From Parachlorella kessleri (Eukaryota; Chlorophyta; Trebouxiophyceae; Chlorellales; Chlorellaceae), in NCBI GenBank assembly GCA_001598975.1, contig BBXU01002307.1, positions 1 through 24,629 on the forward strand: a stretch of DNA of 24,629 nucleotides, read 5' to 3'. Under the pieces are notes generated by a model. It did no database searches and had not been told where the DNA came from. It saw only the letters and a list, made by a program, of their open reading frames with translations. Shown one piece after another: positions 9,437-21,000 of this stretch (position 1 is its first letter; each line of letters starts with the position of its first letter). Both the position numbers and the translations under genes were made by a program.

Positions 9437-11267
9437 GAGGTTCTGCCAGGAGATACAGCCAGCAGACTGTGAGGAACGAAGCGTGCGTGACTCCTGGGCT
9501 TAGGAGGGTGGGAGGGTATCCCCCATGGCGAGGACTACTAGAAGTCAGAGATTGCTTCGACAGAATTATTCTTCATGTTGTTATTGTTGCAAGTCATACC
9601 CTGCAGCGTAATCCAGCAACTCCGATGCCTGTCGATGCCCGGGCATCGGCTCTGATGCCCGTGCATCTGCGGGCAACACCTGTCAATCCCAACCCCTAGC
9701 CAATATCAATGGAGGAGGGAAATATGCTTTATCTACACAATAAGGCATTCCTGGGTTTGCTTTCGAACTCTGTCCCCAGCGGTGTCGGTCGCCACTGGAG
9801 TTGGAAAACTGATCTGTTGCTGTCTCCGCCGGTGCCTAGCAAAGGAAGAGGTTGAACTGCCATCTGTACTCACGTGAAGTCACTACTGCACGGGCGGAGG
9901 GTTCCTTAGAGGGTTCCCCAGTTTCAACAAGTTGGCGCGGCTCAGCCCAGGTGAAAGGTGGCAATGGCAAGGTCGGGCTCGCGGTTGAGCACAGACAGGA
10001 GCCTTCCTCCACGGCCGTCACCGGCATCTGGCCACTGTGCGTTTATGTGGAGAGTATGAAAGCTGGCTCGGGTGAGTAAATCTCGTGGGACCCTTTTAAG
10101 TCTGCAGTTTCTACATGTATTTACGTGTATAGAGCATATGAACCCATCCCAAAGTACCCACCATAATGCATCAGCAGGGGTAGTCTGCCCTGCTTGTACA
10201 TGTTCAGTTGCAAGGCATGCTAACGATCTCCGACAGAACTTGAAGAATGTATGTTGGTTAACTGTCACGCAAGCAGCTCCTTCTCCTATTTGTGGTAGCT
10301 GGAGTGAGGTGCTGATGATGGCCGCAAACCCCTGCATACCGGTCACACGGTGCATGGACAGATGCTGCCTGATTGGCGGGAGTGCTGCCGCACCTGGAAC
10401 CAGCTAGTACCCTGTTCACAGTCAACTTGTGCAGTATTTGATGGGTTCAGTTCAGCCCTTGCCAGGACTATCTGATTGGGTGGAGCACGGCAGGTGACAA
10501 GCACAAACTGACTGCTGAGGCGTAGGTCCTGGACGAGAACCAACCCAAGACTAATCAGAGGTCAAGGACAGCTCGCAACTAGCAGCCAGCGAGTACTTCT
10601 AATACTGGTGCTGGTAGCCTACGACCTGCAACACCAATTCACCCCCCCAGTACTCTCCCGTGAAGCTTATGGGTGTCCCGTAGGCCTCTCCAGATTTTTT
10701 TGTCAATATATACTTGTCACTTGAAGAGTTGTACGCTACAGCACGGCGCTGGCACAGCACATGTTCTGTCATGTGATGTCACACGTATAGGACACCCAGA
10801 TCGGCTACCTTAATATGCAAATCCATTGTGTACAGGCTAATAGACAAGAGGTTGGATGTGGGCGTGTGCAAGTTTCAAGTCCTCCTTTCTTCTTCACAGA
10901 TCGCCGCCGATGGCAAGGGCGGCCAGTGCCAAAACAAAACCAGCCAGCGTTCGAGTGCTATCTGTAGTTCTTTAGCAAGTCTAGGCACACGCGACCAGCG
11001 AGGACATCCCATATCCGAACGAGGCCCTACGGCGCTCCTGGTGAGGCACGCGGTTGCGGTGAGGTTTCAATATCCGCAAGCCTGGAACGTGCAGTCAAGC
11101 TGGCCAGCAGAGGACTGGCTGTGCTGCCGCCGCAAGTGCCGCCTTTACTCAACTGGCCTGGCCACCGTCCACTGTCCACCGTCTATATGAAGCGTCCACC
11201 GCTGCTGCAGGCCGTGCGGCAGCCTTAACGAGGCAGCCCGAGGCAGTAGAACGCCAGTGCAGCCCTC
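9437..11267. promoter_or_regulatory. Divergent intergenic region between RSH (-) and AP2 gene (+)
   Basis: No ORF here shows a recognisable family, and none has good splice continuity with a neighbour. The region is less GC-rich than the exons and must hold both promoters and 5' UTRs. Seen in it: a CACGTG box at 9871-9876, a palindrome at 9633-9648 within a cluster of GATGCC motifs, an AT-rich TATATA-like stretch near 10705, and ATGCAAAT near 10814. These motifs are short enough to be chance. An upstream 5' exon for RSH could also lie here, because an acceptor-like AG sits just before its ATG. Confidence 0.6.
9633..9648. repeat. Perfect 16-bp palindrome with flanking GATGCC repeats
   Basis: CGATGCCCGGGCATCG is its own reverse complement. 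Flanking sequence 9621-9668 contains further GATGCC(C/T) motifs and an imperfect second palindrome (GATGCCCGTGCATC). It lies about 200 bp upstream of the RSH start codon. A dimeric transcription-factor site is possible but unproven. Confidence 0.7.
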
Positions 11268-14200
11268 ATGGCTGAGGCGGCGGAAAGAGAGCCGTTTTTT
11301 GTGACGGCGGAAACAGAGCTGCCCGATCTTGTGCCCATGGACACCTTCTTAGAGTCGAAGCAGGGGCGAGTGCAGCTACTGGGTGACATGATGGCAAAGC
11401 CAGCCGAAACAGTGTCCAACGGGCTGGAACAGGGTGCGCAGCCTCTGGAACTTCAAGCACCATTGGAGCGTAGCCAGGGTAAAACCGCTCCAGGGTTTGA
11501 GGCAGCAGTTGAGGCGGAGCAGAGGGCAGACGCAGAGGGTGACCCAGCTGCAGTCGCAGAGCAGACGGCTGACCCCGAAGCCCTTGAGCCGGCAGCGGCT
11601 GACGAGGTGCGTCCCAATGGTGCTGTACGCGTTATAGGGCCCCCGCTGGGCTTCACCTGGGCAAGCAGGAAGCACCGCACTGGCGGCGGTGCAGTAGTTA
11701 TGCTGGAGCTGAAGATTGAGGACAGCGGTGCCAAAGGCCCAGCTGCAGCCACGAACGGCATAGCGGGCGCGGCAGCAGCAGGCAGCCCACGGCAGCAGCC
11801 AGCCGCTGGCACAGCATCTGATGTGGCTTTCCAAGGTGCTGAGGGCGCTGCTGCAGTTGCACTGCATGGAGACGGGCAGCCAGCAGGGCAGGTGAAGCCA
11901 GTAGGTGTGGCAGTGTCACCGCCGGCCTGCAGTCACGACGTGGTCCAAGTGCAGGTGAGAGCAAGCACCTGGCTGCCAGATAAACAGAGCTCTGAGGTGA
12001 ACCGTGGTGGCTTGCTCTCTAGATTTACTTTGTGTGTCCCCTGCATGGGTTGTTGCCTGTGCATTTTGAGCACGGAGGCTGATCGCCAGGTTGGTTGGAA
12101 AGCAGGGTCCCCCCACCCTACCAAACCCCCCCGCCGCCCCGCACACACACGCCCGGGGCACTTGGCATGCTTGCTGCCTGCGTTTAGCAAGTTCTGAAAT
12201 TACCTGGTGTTGCTGGCTGCAGGGGGCATCGCCCCAGCCGCCTGCCCAGGCTGAAGCCGGCAACCACGAGGCTAAGCCTAACCCAGAGCATCCCTTGGAG
12301 GCTGTGGGTGCCCTGCCTTCACCAGCGGCGCTTGCCGCAGCCGCAGCCCAGCAGCTGGCCATGGCGCAGGTGCAGGCGGGTCAGCTGCAGGAGCCTGCTG
12401 TTGTGCGGCGGTCCAAGCGCGTGAGGCGCGCAATTTCGGTGCGTGCTTGTTTTCACTGGGGCCACAGTGTTCGTGTTGAGGGCATCCCTTCCTGCTTCCG
12501 ATGGGTTATAGGGCTTCTGATTGCTGGCTCCATTCCGTGGTTCAAGCCCTGCTGACGCCTGGCTATACTCTTTGACTGCATAGCTTGTTGTCAGTTGCCC
12601 CGACCAACTCCTAAGCACGAGTGTACTTTTTTGCAATCATATATCATTTGTCAGCAGTGGCTCAGTATCCCACACCCCTTCAGCACTGCAGGTGGGCCAC
12701 CCTCAAACAGCCGTATGCATGCCTCTGCAGGACCCAGACTTTGCAAAAGAAGGCGAGGTGGATGCCCTAAGCGATGGGGAGACATCTCGCAGCAGGTCCC
12801 CCTCACCGTCACCGCCTCTGGCAGGGCCACTCGCCCCACCCAACCCCACCGCAGCTGCGGCAGCCGCTGCCATGGCAGCCGCGGCGGCAGCTGCTGGCAA
12901 GGATCTGACCTCGCCGGGCGCGTTGGCGGCTGATATGCTGCTCGCGTTGTGTGACGTGGCGGCAGACGACTCAGCACAGCACCCCAACCACCCGGGTGCA
13001 CGGGCTGCCGTTGCGCAGGCTGCTGCCGCCGGTGCGGGTGCAGCCGCCCCCGGCGCAGCCGGGCCGCAGCTGTACGTGAACTATGCGGCCGGCACCGCGC
13101 AGCGAGGTGCCAAGCGGCGCAAGAGCGGCGGCGGCACGCCTGTCGCTGCCAGCGGCGACCTTGGGGCCATGCTGCGTGCTCAGGGAGCCGCCAGCGGCGA
13201 GCTGCAGGCGGCAAGCAGTGGGCGCAAGCAGGCGCAGCGGGCGGCCAGCATCCCCGCTGGCGCGCGGCAAAAGACGTCGGCCTACATTGGGGTCCGCCGA
13301 CGACCCTGGGGCAGCTATGCCGCCGAGATTCGCAACCAGATCAGCGGGGCCCGAGAGTGAGTCGCGTGGCCGTGTGGCAGTAGGGTGTGCGTTGGTAGTC
13401 TAGCCATTTGCCGGGCGCTGAGCTGGAGTACCTCGTATCTAGGGAGACCAATCTGGAAGGGTGTTGATTCGGCATGGCAATGGCAGCTGGGCACACTGTG
13501 TTACAAATGAGCACGGAGGTGAAGATATAGAAAAACATGGCGTGCACTCGCTAGGACTTCTGTTTTACTGCGCTTTACAAGGGATGTGTTGCTTGGCGGG
13601 GCTTATGGCCCGGTGGTGGCCCTGTTGTCTGTCCTCTTGGTACCCGTTTGGTCTCTGGACAGCGTGCACCGGGAGGCCACGCTACGTACAGGTGTTGTGC
13701 CTGCCCTCTTGGTATTTGTGTGGTCCCTGAAGAGCTTGAATCGGGGCCACGCTACATACAGGTGGTTGGGCACCTTTGAGACTGCGGAGGAGGCGGCGGT
13801 GGTGTACGACCTGCGCAAGCGGCAGATCAAGGGAGAGAACGCCAAGTGCAACTTCCCGCCGCTGGACCTGGGAGGCAAGCTAGGTGAGCGGGTGCAAGAG
13901 AGTGGTTGCAACTTCCCGCCGCTGGACCTGGGAGGCAAGCTAGGTGAGCGTGTGCAAGAGAGTGGTTGCAACTCCCCGCCGCTGGACCTGGGAGGCAAGC
14001 TAGGTGAGCGGGTGCAAGAGAGTGGTTGCAACTCCCCGCTGCTGGACCTGGGAGGCAAGCTAGGTGAGCGGGTGCAAGAGAGTGGTTGCAATTTCCCGCC
14101 GCTGGACCTGGGAGGCAAGCTAGGTAAGCGCGGAGGGTGGGGCAGTTCCTATTGCCAGCGTGGGCGCAGACAGCCGGGGGCAGACAGGGTTTTGGCCTTT

Positions 14201-16183
14201 GGGGTGGGGGGAGGCCAGCTGGGGTGACATGGAAAGTTATCTAGCTGAGCTGCGGGTGCCAAGCGAGTTTCTAGTGTGCGGGCCCGGTGATGGTTGCTGG
14301 AATAGTGCAAGGGGGCGAGATTGGGACCGGGTGCTCAGGTTGCGTGAAGTCTTCTCGTGTGTAACAGCAGCTCTCAGCCAGCGCGGGTGGACTGGTGTGG
14401 CTGGTAGGTCCGCTAGGGTTGCGAGTTGTGGGATTGCACCAGCAAGGTTTTGTTTCCAAGCATTTGTGTATGTCATTAGCTGGGCCGCGGGGTCGGCCAA
14501 ACCTTGGGCACAGTAGCTGGAGCAACAGGGTCGCAGCCGCCAACCCCCGCTGGCCTGCCTGCTGCAGTCAAGCGCGAGATCTGCCCCAACGGCATGGCCT
14601 CAGCCGCCCGCCAGACCCTCTACATCCCCGCCGACTGGCAGAAGCAAGTGGTGGCCTTCCTCAACGCGGCCTCGCCAGGCGCCGGCGCCCACCTGCTGGC
14701 CTCGCCAGGTGGCGCCGAAGGCGCCGCCTCGGAGGGCACCACTCACTCGCCACCAGGCAGCCCTTCTGGGCGCGCTGGGCATGCTGAGGCTGGCGGCGAC
14801 CGGGCCACGGCAGGGACCCCAGCAGCAGCTGCTCCCCAAGCCCGGTCTGGTGGGGGGGAGCAGGAGGGGGGCAGGGCGGAGGCGGCAGGCGGGAAGGAGG
14901 GCGGCAGCATACGGCGGGGTGAGGATGCACCGCAGGGGGCGGCTCCTGGAAGTGGGGTCGAGGCCATAGCGATCCCCCATGGTGTCACTGACGGCCATAC
15001 ACTGCTAGCTGCCGCACGGTCGCAACCGCCGCCGCACCTCGCCCTTGTGGAGCAATCTGGGGGAGACGCAGCCGGGCTTCAACAGCAGCAGCAGCAGCAG
15101 CAGAGGCGGGTGCTGGTGGATGGGCAGGCGGGGAAGCAGGGGGACCAGCCAATGGATGTGGAGGCGCCACCAGCAGCCCCAGGAGCAGCCACAATGAAGG
15201 ACTCCATGGCTGACAACCCCCAGAGGCTGGTGGCCCTGCTGCCCAGTCAGCCTTCCGCCACAAGTGCTGAGGCTGCCGCGGTCCTACCTGTGGCCGCAAG
15301 CGCAGCAGCAGCTGCAGCCGCGTCAGCGGCAGCACCCTCCGCGGGCACTCTGCCACTTGAGCCGCTCAGTGCCCCCGGAGCTGCATCACCAGTGGCAGCA
15401 GCAGGGGGTGGGGCAGCACCGGCGCCTGTGGTGTTGCCTCAGTGGGCTGCCAATGGCACGGCTCAGCAGCTGGTGGCGGCCCCTGCAGCAGCCTCACATG
15501 TGGTAGGAGGAGGAGGGGCGCCCGCGGCCCACCCCGTTGCAGACCAGCTGAACGGCGTGGTGGGCAACAGACAGTGGGGCAATGACGTGCCGCTGATGGC
15601 GCTGCCGGACTTTGGCGGCAGGGTGGCGATGCAGGTGCAGGCGCAGCCGCTGGCAGCCCTGCAGCAGGGGGGCACCCTGGATGGGGGGCCCTTGACAGCT
15701 GGCGGCCCTGGCGCCGGCGCCTTCCTGGCCCCCGTGGGCTTTGCCGCACATCCCGGCCTGGGCATGAGCCTGGGCTTTGCGCCGGCGGCGCAGCACCAGT
15801 CAATGGGGCTGCAGCTGCGACAGCTGGGGCAGCTGGGGCTGCAACCCGTGGGTCCGCAGCTGGGCGGGGGCATGATGGCGACGCAGCTGCAGCAGGTTGG
15901 ACTGATGGGGCAGCCCTCTGGGCTTAGGCCGCCCTCCCTCGCACCTCTGCAGCCTGCCGCCATGCAGGCACCGACGGCGGCAGCGCCGCAGCTGCCCCCG
16001 CCTGCGGCGGCAGCGGCGGCGGTGGCGGCGGCAGCGGCAGCAGCGGAGGTGCAGGAGCTGGGCCTGCAGCAGGTCCTGGCTGGAGGTACAAGCCACGCTT
16101 TGGGGGCGACAGAGCTTCCAAGGCGGCAGAGCAGCCGCCAGCCCAAGCAGTCGCAGCGATGGCGGGAAATGGACACTGAGTGA
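11268..16183 (+). CDS. AP2/ERF-domain transcription factor, single AP2 domain, large low-complexity protein
   Basis: Exons 11268-11954, 12223-12438, 12731-13356, 13762-13883 (or a later donor, see the 60-bp array), 14568-16183; all phases agree, giving 1088 aa and a TGA stop at 16181-16183. The single AP2 DNA-binding domain covers about residues 486-542: [17 protein letters not shown] in exon 3, then [16 protein letters not shown] and NAKCNFP in exon 4, with an intron splitting the domain after GARE. Plant AP2/ERF domains bind GC-rich promoter elements through this three-strand sheet; the conserved YIGVR, WLGTF, AAxxYD and NFP positions are present. The rest is Ala/Gly/Gln/Pro-rich, with a KRRKSGGG basic patch before the domain as a possible nuclear signal. 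Green algae commonly have such oversized AP2 proteins. Target genes and physiological role are not visible. The N-terminal ATG is the first in-frame one after an upstream stop. Confidence 0.88.
13629..13768 (+). repeat. Tandem ~70-bp duplication of the AP2 exon 4 acceptor region
   Basis: Two diverged head-to-tail copies (about 13629-13698 and 13699-13768), each ending GCCACGCTAC(G/A)TACAGGTG. The true acceptor is the second (13761/13762). Using the first (13691/13692) would shift the frame, since the offset is 70 nt. Confidence 0.85.
13847..14130 (+). repeat. Five tandem 60-bp copies of the AP2 exon 4 3' end, each with a 5' splice site
   Basis: Units start at 13847, 13907, 13967, 14027 and 14087, with exact 60-bp period and only a few substitutions. 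Each encodes C-N-(F/S)-[10 protein letters not shown] and contains CTAG/GTGAGC; the last has CTAG/GTAAGC. Donor positions are 13883, 13943, 14003, 14063 and 14123. Because 60 nt is 20 codons and there is no stop, every donor joins exon 5 in the same frame, giving 0 to 4 extra 20-residue repeats right after the AP2 domain. Confidence 0.97.
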
Positions 16184-16399
16184 TGCAACGGGTGTGATGT
16201 GGAGTTTGTATTGCCGGCGTGCGAGCGTGCAGCCTTGGTGGGGTCCCATGGGTTCACTCTCGGATTTGACAGACACCTTTATTCAACTTAGCGTTTGTTG
16301 TGCCTTACTGACTGGCGAGAGTCAGTAGCCGATATGACTCAATGCAGTCTTCTGAATGTTGAGTGTCGCGCTTGTGCGTTCGACTATAGCTCCATTGCC

Positions 16400-16404
16400 T
16401 GTAA
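16400..16404 (+). terminator. TGTAA polyadenylation signal of the AP2 gene
   Basis: First TGTAA after the stop codon, 217 nt downstream. TGTAA is the usual green-algal nuclear poly(A) signal. It supports ending the AP2 gene before the LUFS gene. Confidence 0.6.
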
Positions 16405-18068
16405 GCTTCATCCTAGCATGTATGCTCTTACCTGCTTTGGAGATATGGTTTATTTCTTCCCTGGCTCACCCTGAACGGGGTGCATATGGGATGTGTGGCT
16501 GCCAACCTGGCTTTGTGTGCAGGGAAGCCACTGCGCTAACTTATCTATTTTGGGCAAGTGCTTGCCGATGCTTAGGTGTGTCCGTGCACCGAGGCTATTG
16601 AGGTCATCGGTCTCTATCCCTCCTGTTGTGGTTGTCTAGGCTACTGACACCGAAGATCTGGGCGACAGCCCATATTGCCCTTACCGCAGTTGCCTGCAGG
16701 GCTTTGCTGACTGCTTAGGACTGCTTACGAGCGCGCATTTGTTTAGGCCCTGTGCAGTGTTGGGGTCGCTATTGAGAGTGGGCCTAGGAGTTGAGTCGCA
16801 TGCAGGCAGTTTGCCGGTGCTGTGTGCCAGTGATGTGTGACACCTTGATGCGTCTGCAGTGGTTGCTAGGTTTGCGCAGCCTTCTCGAACTGGACAATGT
16901 GGGTAATGGAGTAGACAGAGGCTGTGCACAGTACATACCACCACCGGTTCGAGACTGAAGCATGCGCTCACTTCCTTTGCAAGCCTGCACATGACTTAAA
17001 GCTTGGTCAACCCCTTGTGTGGCAATTCCTGAAGACTGTGGGCGTCTGCGCCTGTTGGCTACCCTACCTCACACTGACTGCCTCATTCCTATATGTAGTA
17101 TGGGTTGGAGCGGATCCCATACAGGTCCAGCCCTAGGTATCAGTCATGCACAGCACATGCAAAGGCTTCAAATGTATGCAGGTCAACCTAGGTGCCCCTG
17201 GAAGCCAGCCCTGACCATGCCCTAGGTATGCCCTTTCCCTTTACCCCTTTCCCTCAGCCCCCACCCTCCTGGGAAGCGGGATTGAAGCTCACACATACTT
17301 CACGGAGCCCGGGGCTGTGCAATACCCACCCGCCTTGCCCGCACCCTGCATTAGAGACTGCAGTGTCGCTGTTGCATGTAAAACCCTACATTTTTTGCAC
17401 CCAACGCCCCTGTACTCTAGCAGAAGGCTGCATATCTTACCGAGAGCGATACTCAAACCGTTGCAAGGCCCCTCCCTTAGGCGGCTACCTGCGTTCCTTG
17501 GCAGATGGTTCATTAGGTAGGGTTTGATGTCGTGTAGCAGCGCGGTTCCCTGGCTGCTGTACGGAGCATGGGGGCGCGCCACCAAGGCCCACGGATGTCT
17601 AAATAGCACCCTAACCCCGTTACCAGGTTTTTATTGCAGGTGATACGTCCGTTGAGGCTGTTTGACGTGCCCCCTCAAAGGCCGCCGGCAGCCGCTCGTC
17701 CAGGTGCGTCACAGGGGCACGTACATGGTTGTCATGAACAACCGTCCTTCTCTTTCCTGTCTTCTTCCTGAAGCTTTTGTGAGGATAGCGCGCTTCTTTG
17801 TACGCCTCGAAGGCTGTCTCAGGAGGGTGGCTGCTGGCTCCGTTGGCTGGATCCGGAGACCGGGTCAAAAGGTCCAAGGGGTGGGGAAGCTTTGCGCGTG
17901 CATTGTGGTCCTAGCCTGGAGTTTGTTGCCATCAACTAGAGATCCTGTTGCTCAATTGATCTCTACTAGAACTATAACTAGTTCTATTGCCTTGGGCCTG
18001 GTGTAGTGCCCATACGATGCAACGGTGCTGGCTGACCTAGCTCTTTGGTACACTGTCGTCAAACGGCT
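16405..18068. promoter_or_regulatory. Intergenic region upstream of the LUFS-domain gene
   Basis: About 1.7 kb with no recognisable coding exon. Open frames at 17662-18006 (+) and 17620-17877 (-) have no family features. Two adjacent inverted repeats lie at 17937-17986. The promoter and 5' UTR of the gene starting at 18069 should be here. Confidence 0.5.
17937..17986. repeat. Two consecutive 8-bp-stem inverted repeats
   Basis: TAGAGATC (17937-17944) pairs with GATCTCTA (17958-17965). After one base, TAGAACTA (17967-17974) pairs with TAGTTCTA (17979-17986) around a 4-nt loop. The element is AT-rich in a GC-rich neighbourhood and ends 82 nt before the LUFS gene start codon. Confidence 0.8.
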
Positions 18069-21000
18069 ATGCAAGTCACAGCTCAGACACTGTTGGAGGC
18101 CTACATTTTAGACTACCTCCGTCAAGTGGGCTGTGAGGACCTTGCCTGCAAAGCTGGAGCCCGGTGGAAGAATGCAGCCAGCGTGCCAGGTATTTTGGCT
18201 CTGTCAAACTACATGAAGCGTTCCTGGCACGCAGATCTGGCCTGCTTGTTGTTTGCTAGTTCCATGGCAACCCGACCGATAGTGCCCCCTGACCCATGGT
18301 GTAGTGCCCCGCACACGGAACGGCATCCTGCTGGACTGGTGGGTGCGATTCTGGAAGCATGAGACCCGGAGGCAGCGCGAGCTGGCAGCCGAGGCCGAGC
18401 GCTGTGACCTTGGCCGACAGGCGCAGGTGGGTGCAAAACATCATCTCCCATACCTCCGTCAATTGGCTTGATCAGTTCACCATACATCTTTGCTTCGTGT
18501 CCACAGCGGCCTGAGGCAGGAAACCAGGCTGGATGCCAGTCCAGCAGTGCTCCAAAGCGTGGGCCGTACCATCAGCGGTGCTGGCGCACCCTGCCCCACC
18601 TGCCGTGCCCTGTCTGAGTTACCTCCTTTTGGCTGCCCTGCCTGCAGGCCTCCTCCCCTGGCCCACCTAGCAGCGAGTCCCAGCTAGAGGAGCGCGCCGC
18701 AGAGTGCCCTGCCACCTGCGCCCACGACGCAATCCCTCCGCGCCCAGCCGAGCAGCACTCGGTGTCGCACGGCGTGCACAGCCCAGGGCCCCGCCCTCCC
18801 TCCCTGCGGGTCGCCTCCGGCCACACCTCGCTGCACGACAGCGGCGGCGGCTGGAGTCCTCTGGCGGCGGCGGGCGGCAGCTGGGGCACCGGCCGTGGGA
18901 GCGCGACCCACGGCGGCGGCGACCCCGACTCAGCGGCGCCCTCGCACCAAGCAGCAGGTGCGTATGCTTCTAATCCTGTGTGTGTTGAACCTTTGGACAA
19001 GACCTGTGGACGACGTCCTTGGGTGGTAACATGCCTCGCTGGTACAGTCTGAATTGGGTGGAGTTCACCGGTGGGGTGTGTGTGTGTGTGTGTGTGTGTG
19101 AGGAGTCTCTGGCTAGGTTGAGTGTGCTTAGTGTAGACTGTGCTCCCCGGTCTGAGCACAGATGGGAGGGTCTCTTGGAACCCTGCAGAGTCCTCCGCCT
19201 CGTGGGGTGTGGAGTTGCTGGTTGTAGCGGGGCTAGTGTTGGCTCGTTATGCCCATGCCAGCAGGGGCAGTTTCTCCTTGGCAGGAACTGTGGTGCATGG
19301 CCTCCGTTGTGTCGAAGTCATGACCGGAAGTAGCGTCTTTCCTGGGGCTGACTGGGGCATATAGGCGTTTTAGAGATGAATCAGGCCCCTTTTTTCTCCT
19401 CTGCTCTGTCACCCCTGCACTCCTCTTATGTTTGCTTCCTTCCGTGCTGCAGGCCCCGTCGCACCTACCCAACATTTCGGCGACGGCCAACCGCTGCCGG
19501 CTCTGCTGCTGAGCGCACGTGCTGCCCCAGGACGAGGCCTAGTTGCTGCCGAGGCCGCCTGTTCAGCAGGAGCTGAGGTGGAGGGGGACAGCCTACAGCT
19601 GCGCCCACCACAGCAGGCGGCGGATGGGCCGGGAGAGCAGGGGGCTGCTCATGCACAGCAGGGCCAGCAGCCACAGCAGCCGTTAGCCCATACGCTTTCC
19701 GCGCTGTGGGAGGATGAGGTGCTGGATAGCCAGCCCAGGCAGCCAGGGGTCTGCCCAAGCGGCAAGCCAGGTCCACTAGACGCAGCCCAGGTGCAACAGC
19801 GGTGCCCTGGCGGTGCAGACGAGGGCAGCAACAGCTGCTGGCCCTCAGACTTTGATGAGCTCGGCCAGCAGTTGAACATAGGGCGGGGCTTCCAGGCCTG
19901 CACGGAAGCCCGAGGCAAGCCAGGGCATGCAGGTGGCAGCAGCCACGCCGCAGCAGAGCTGAGACGGCCCCAGCAGCAGCACACGCCGCCACGAGTGCAT
20001 GATCTGCCCTCCCCAGGCCATCGGGCTCCGCTGGCCGCCCCTGATGGTGGTGCTGAGTGGGACTGCGAGAGTGGCGGTGGGGCCGCTGCAGCGCAGCAGG
20101 CCCTGCTGCTTCGGCAGCGGTCAGTGCGGCCGCGGCCTCAGCCAGGGTCTTATGCCAAGCTAGCTCAGGAGCGCATGCGTACAAACGCGCCAAGGGGCAG
20201 GGGCCCAGGCATGGCCCGCGGCCGCGGCCGCCCGCATTTCGAAGGCACGGCCGCTGCGCAACAGCAGCGGCGGCGGCAGCATCTGCTGGCGCAGAGGCGG
20301 CAGGCGCACGCCGCCGCACAGCACGCGCAGCAGGCCGTGCTCGCTGCAGGGGGGGGCGGACCGCTTTGTCAGCCGCCGCAGCAGCAGCAGCTGACAAGAT
20401 TGGAGCAGCCGGCTGCGAAGGGCAGTATGGAGGGCAACATGGTAGTTGCTCAAGAGGTCTTACCGGACTTGCCGGACATACCTGAGGTGAGCTACAGTGC
20501 TAAAAAACACCAACGAAAGACAGTATGAGATCGGGGCAGAGTACATCTGGTGGGTTGTTGGGTCTGTGGGCGAGTACCGCCCTAGGTTACTGTTTTCGGT
20601 AGCAGGTATTGCGTGGGGTGTTGAGGCCAGGTGTTAAGTGCCTGTGGTGGCACCAACTGGCGTGGATGGGCCACATTTGAGCCTTTGGCAGCACTGGGGC
20701 TTGTGTGAACAATCGGGGGCTTGTGGAGGGGCAGTCAGTCCATTCCTTGTGTGTGCCCTTTGTCGCCCCCGCTCACCACTTCTATGCCCAGCTACTTTGC
20801 TATGTTGGCTGTCCCTGGGCCGCCCTCCCGCCATGAATGGGCCGCAGTCGGCACCTAACACCCTGCTTCACATCAGCTTTGTGCATGAGTTGGAGCCTAC
20901 CACCAGCTGTCCATGCGTCCTCTGGCTCTCACATGGGTGTGCAGCGTCACTCCCACCTCTCGCATCTACTCCGCTGGAATGCATTCCGCGCCTGCAACAC

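Noticed and set aside
13847..14130. 60-bp array as a CRISPR or satellite
   Set aside because: Repeats are head-to-tail without unique spacers, encode protein in frame and contain splice donors; the host is eukaryotic.
13586..14227. Continuous 213-aa ORF across the AP2 exon 4 region as a separate gene
   Set aside because: Its middle is the second half of the AP2 domain, whose first half is in exon 3. Phase and acceptor show it is an internal exon plus repeat array.
15463..16257. 264-aa minus-strand ORF antisense to AP2 exon 5
   Set aside because: Its composition mirrors the GC-rich sense exon and it has no motif or splice context.
16924..16970. Possible tRNA (GGTTCGAGACT B-box-like sequence)
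   Set aside because: No matching A box or cloverleaf stems upstream.
17620..17877. Minus-strand ORF of 85 aa with a hydrophilic, plausible-looking composition
   Set aside because: No ATG start, no recognised family and no splice partners; left as intergenic.
19465..20397. 310-aa minus-strand ORF
   Set aside because: It is the shadow of LUFS gene exon 4. The plus frame has consistent splice sites at both ends, while this frame is Ala/Arg-rich noise.
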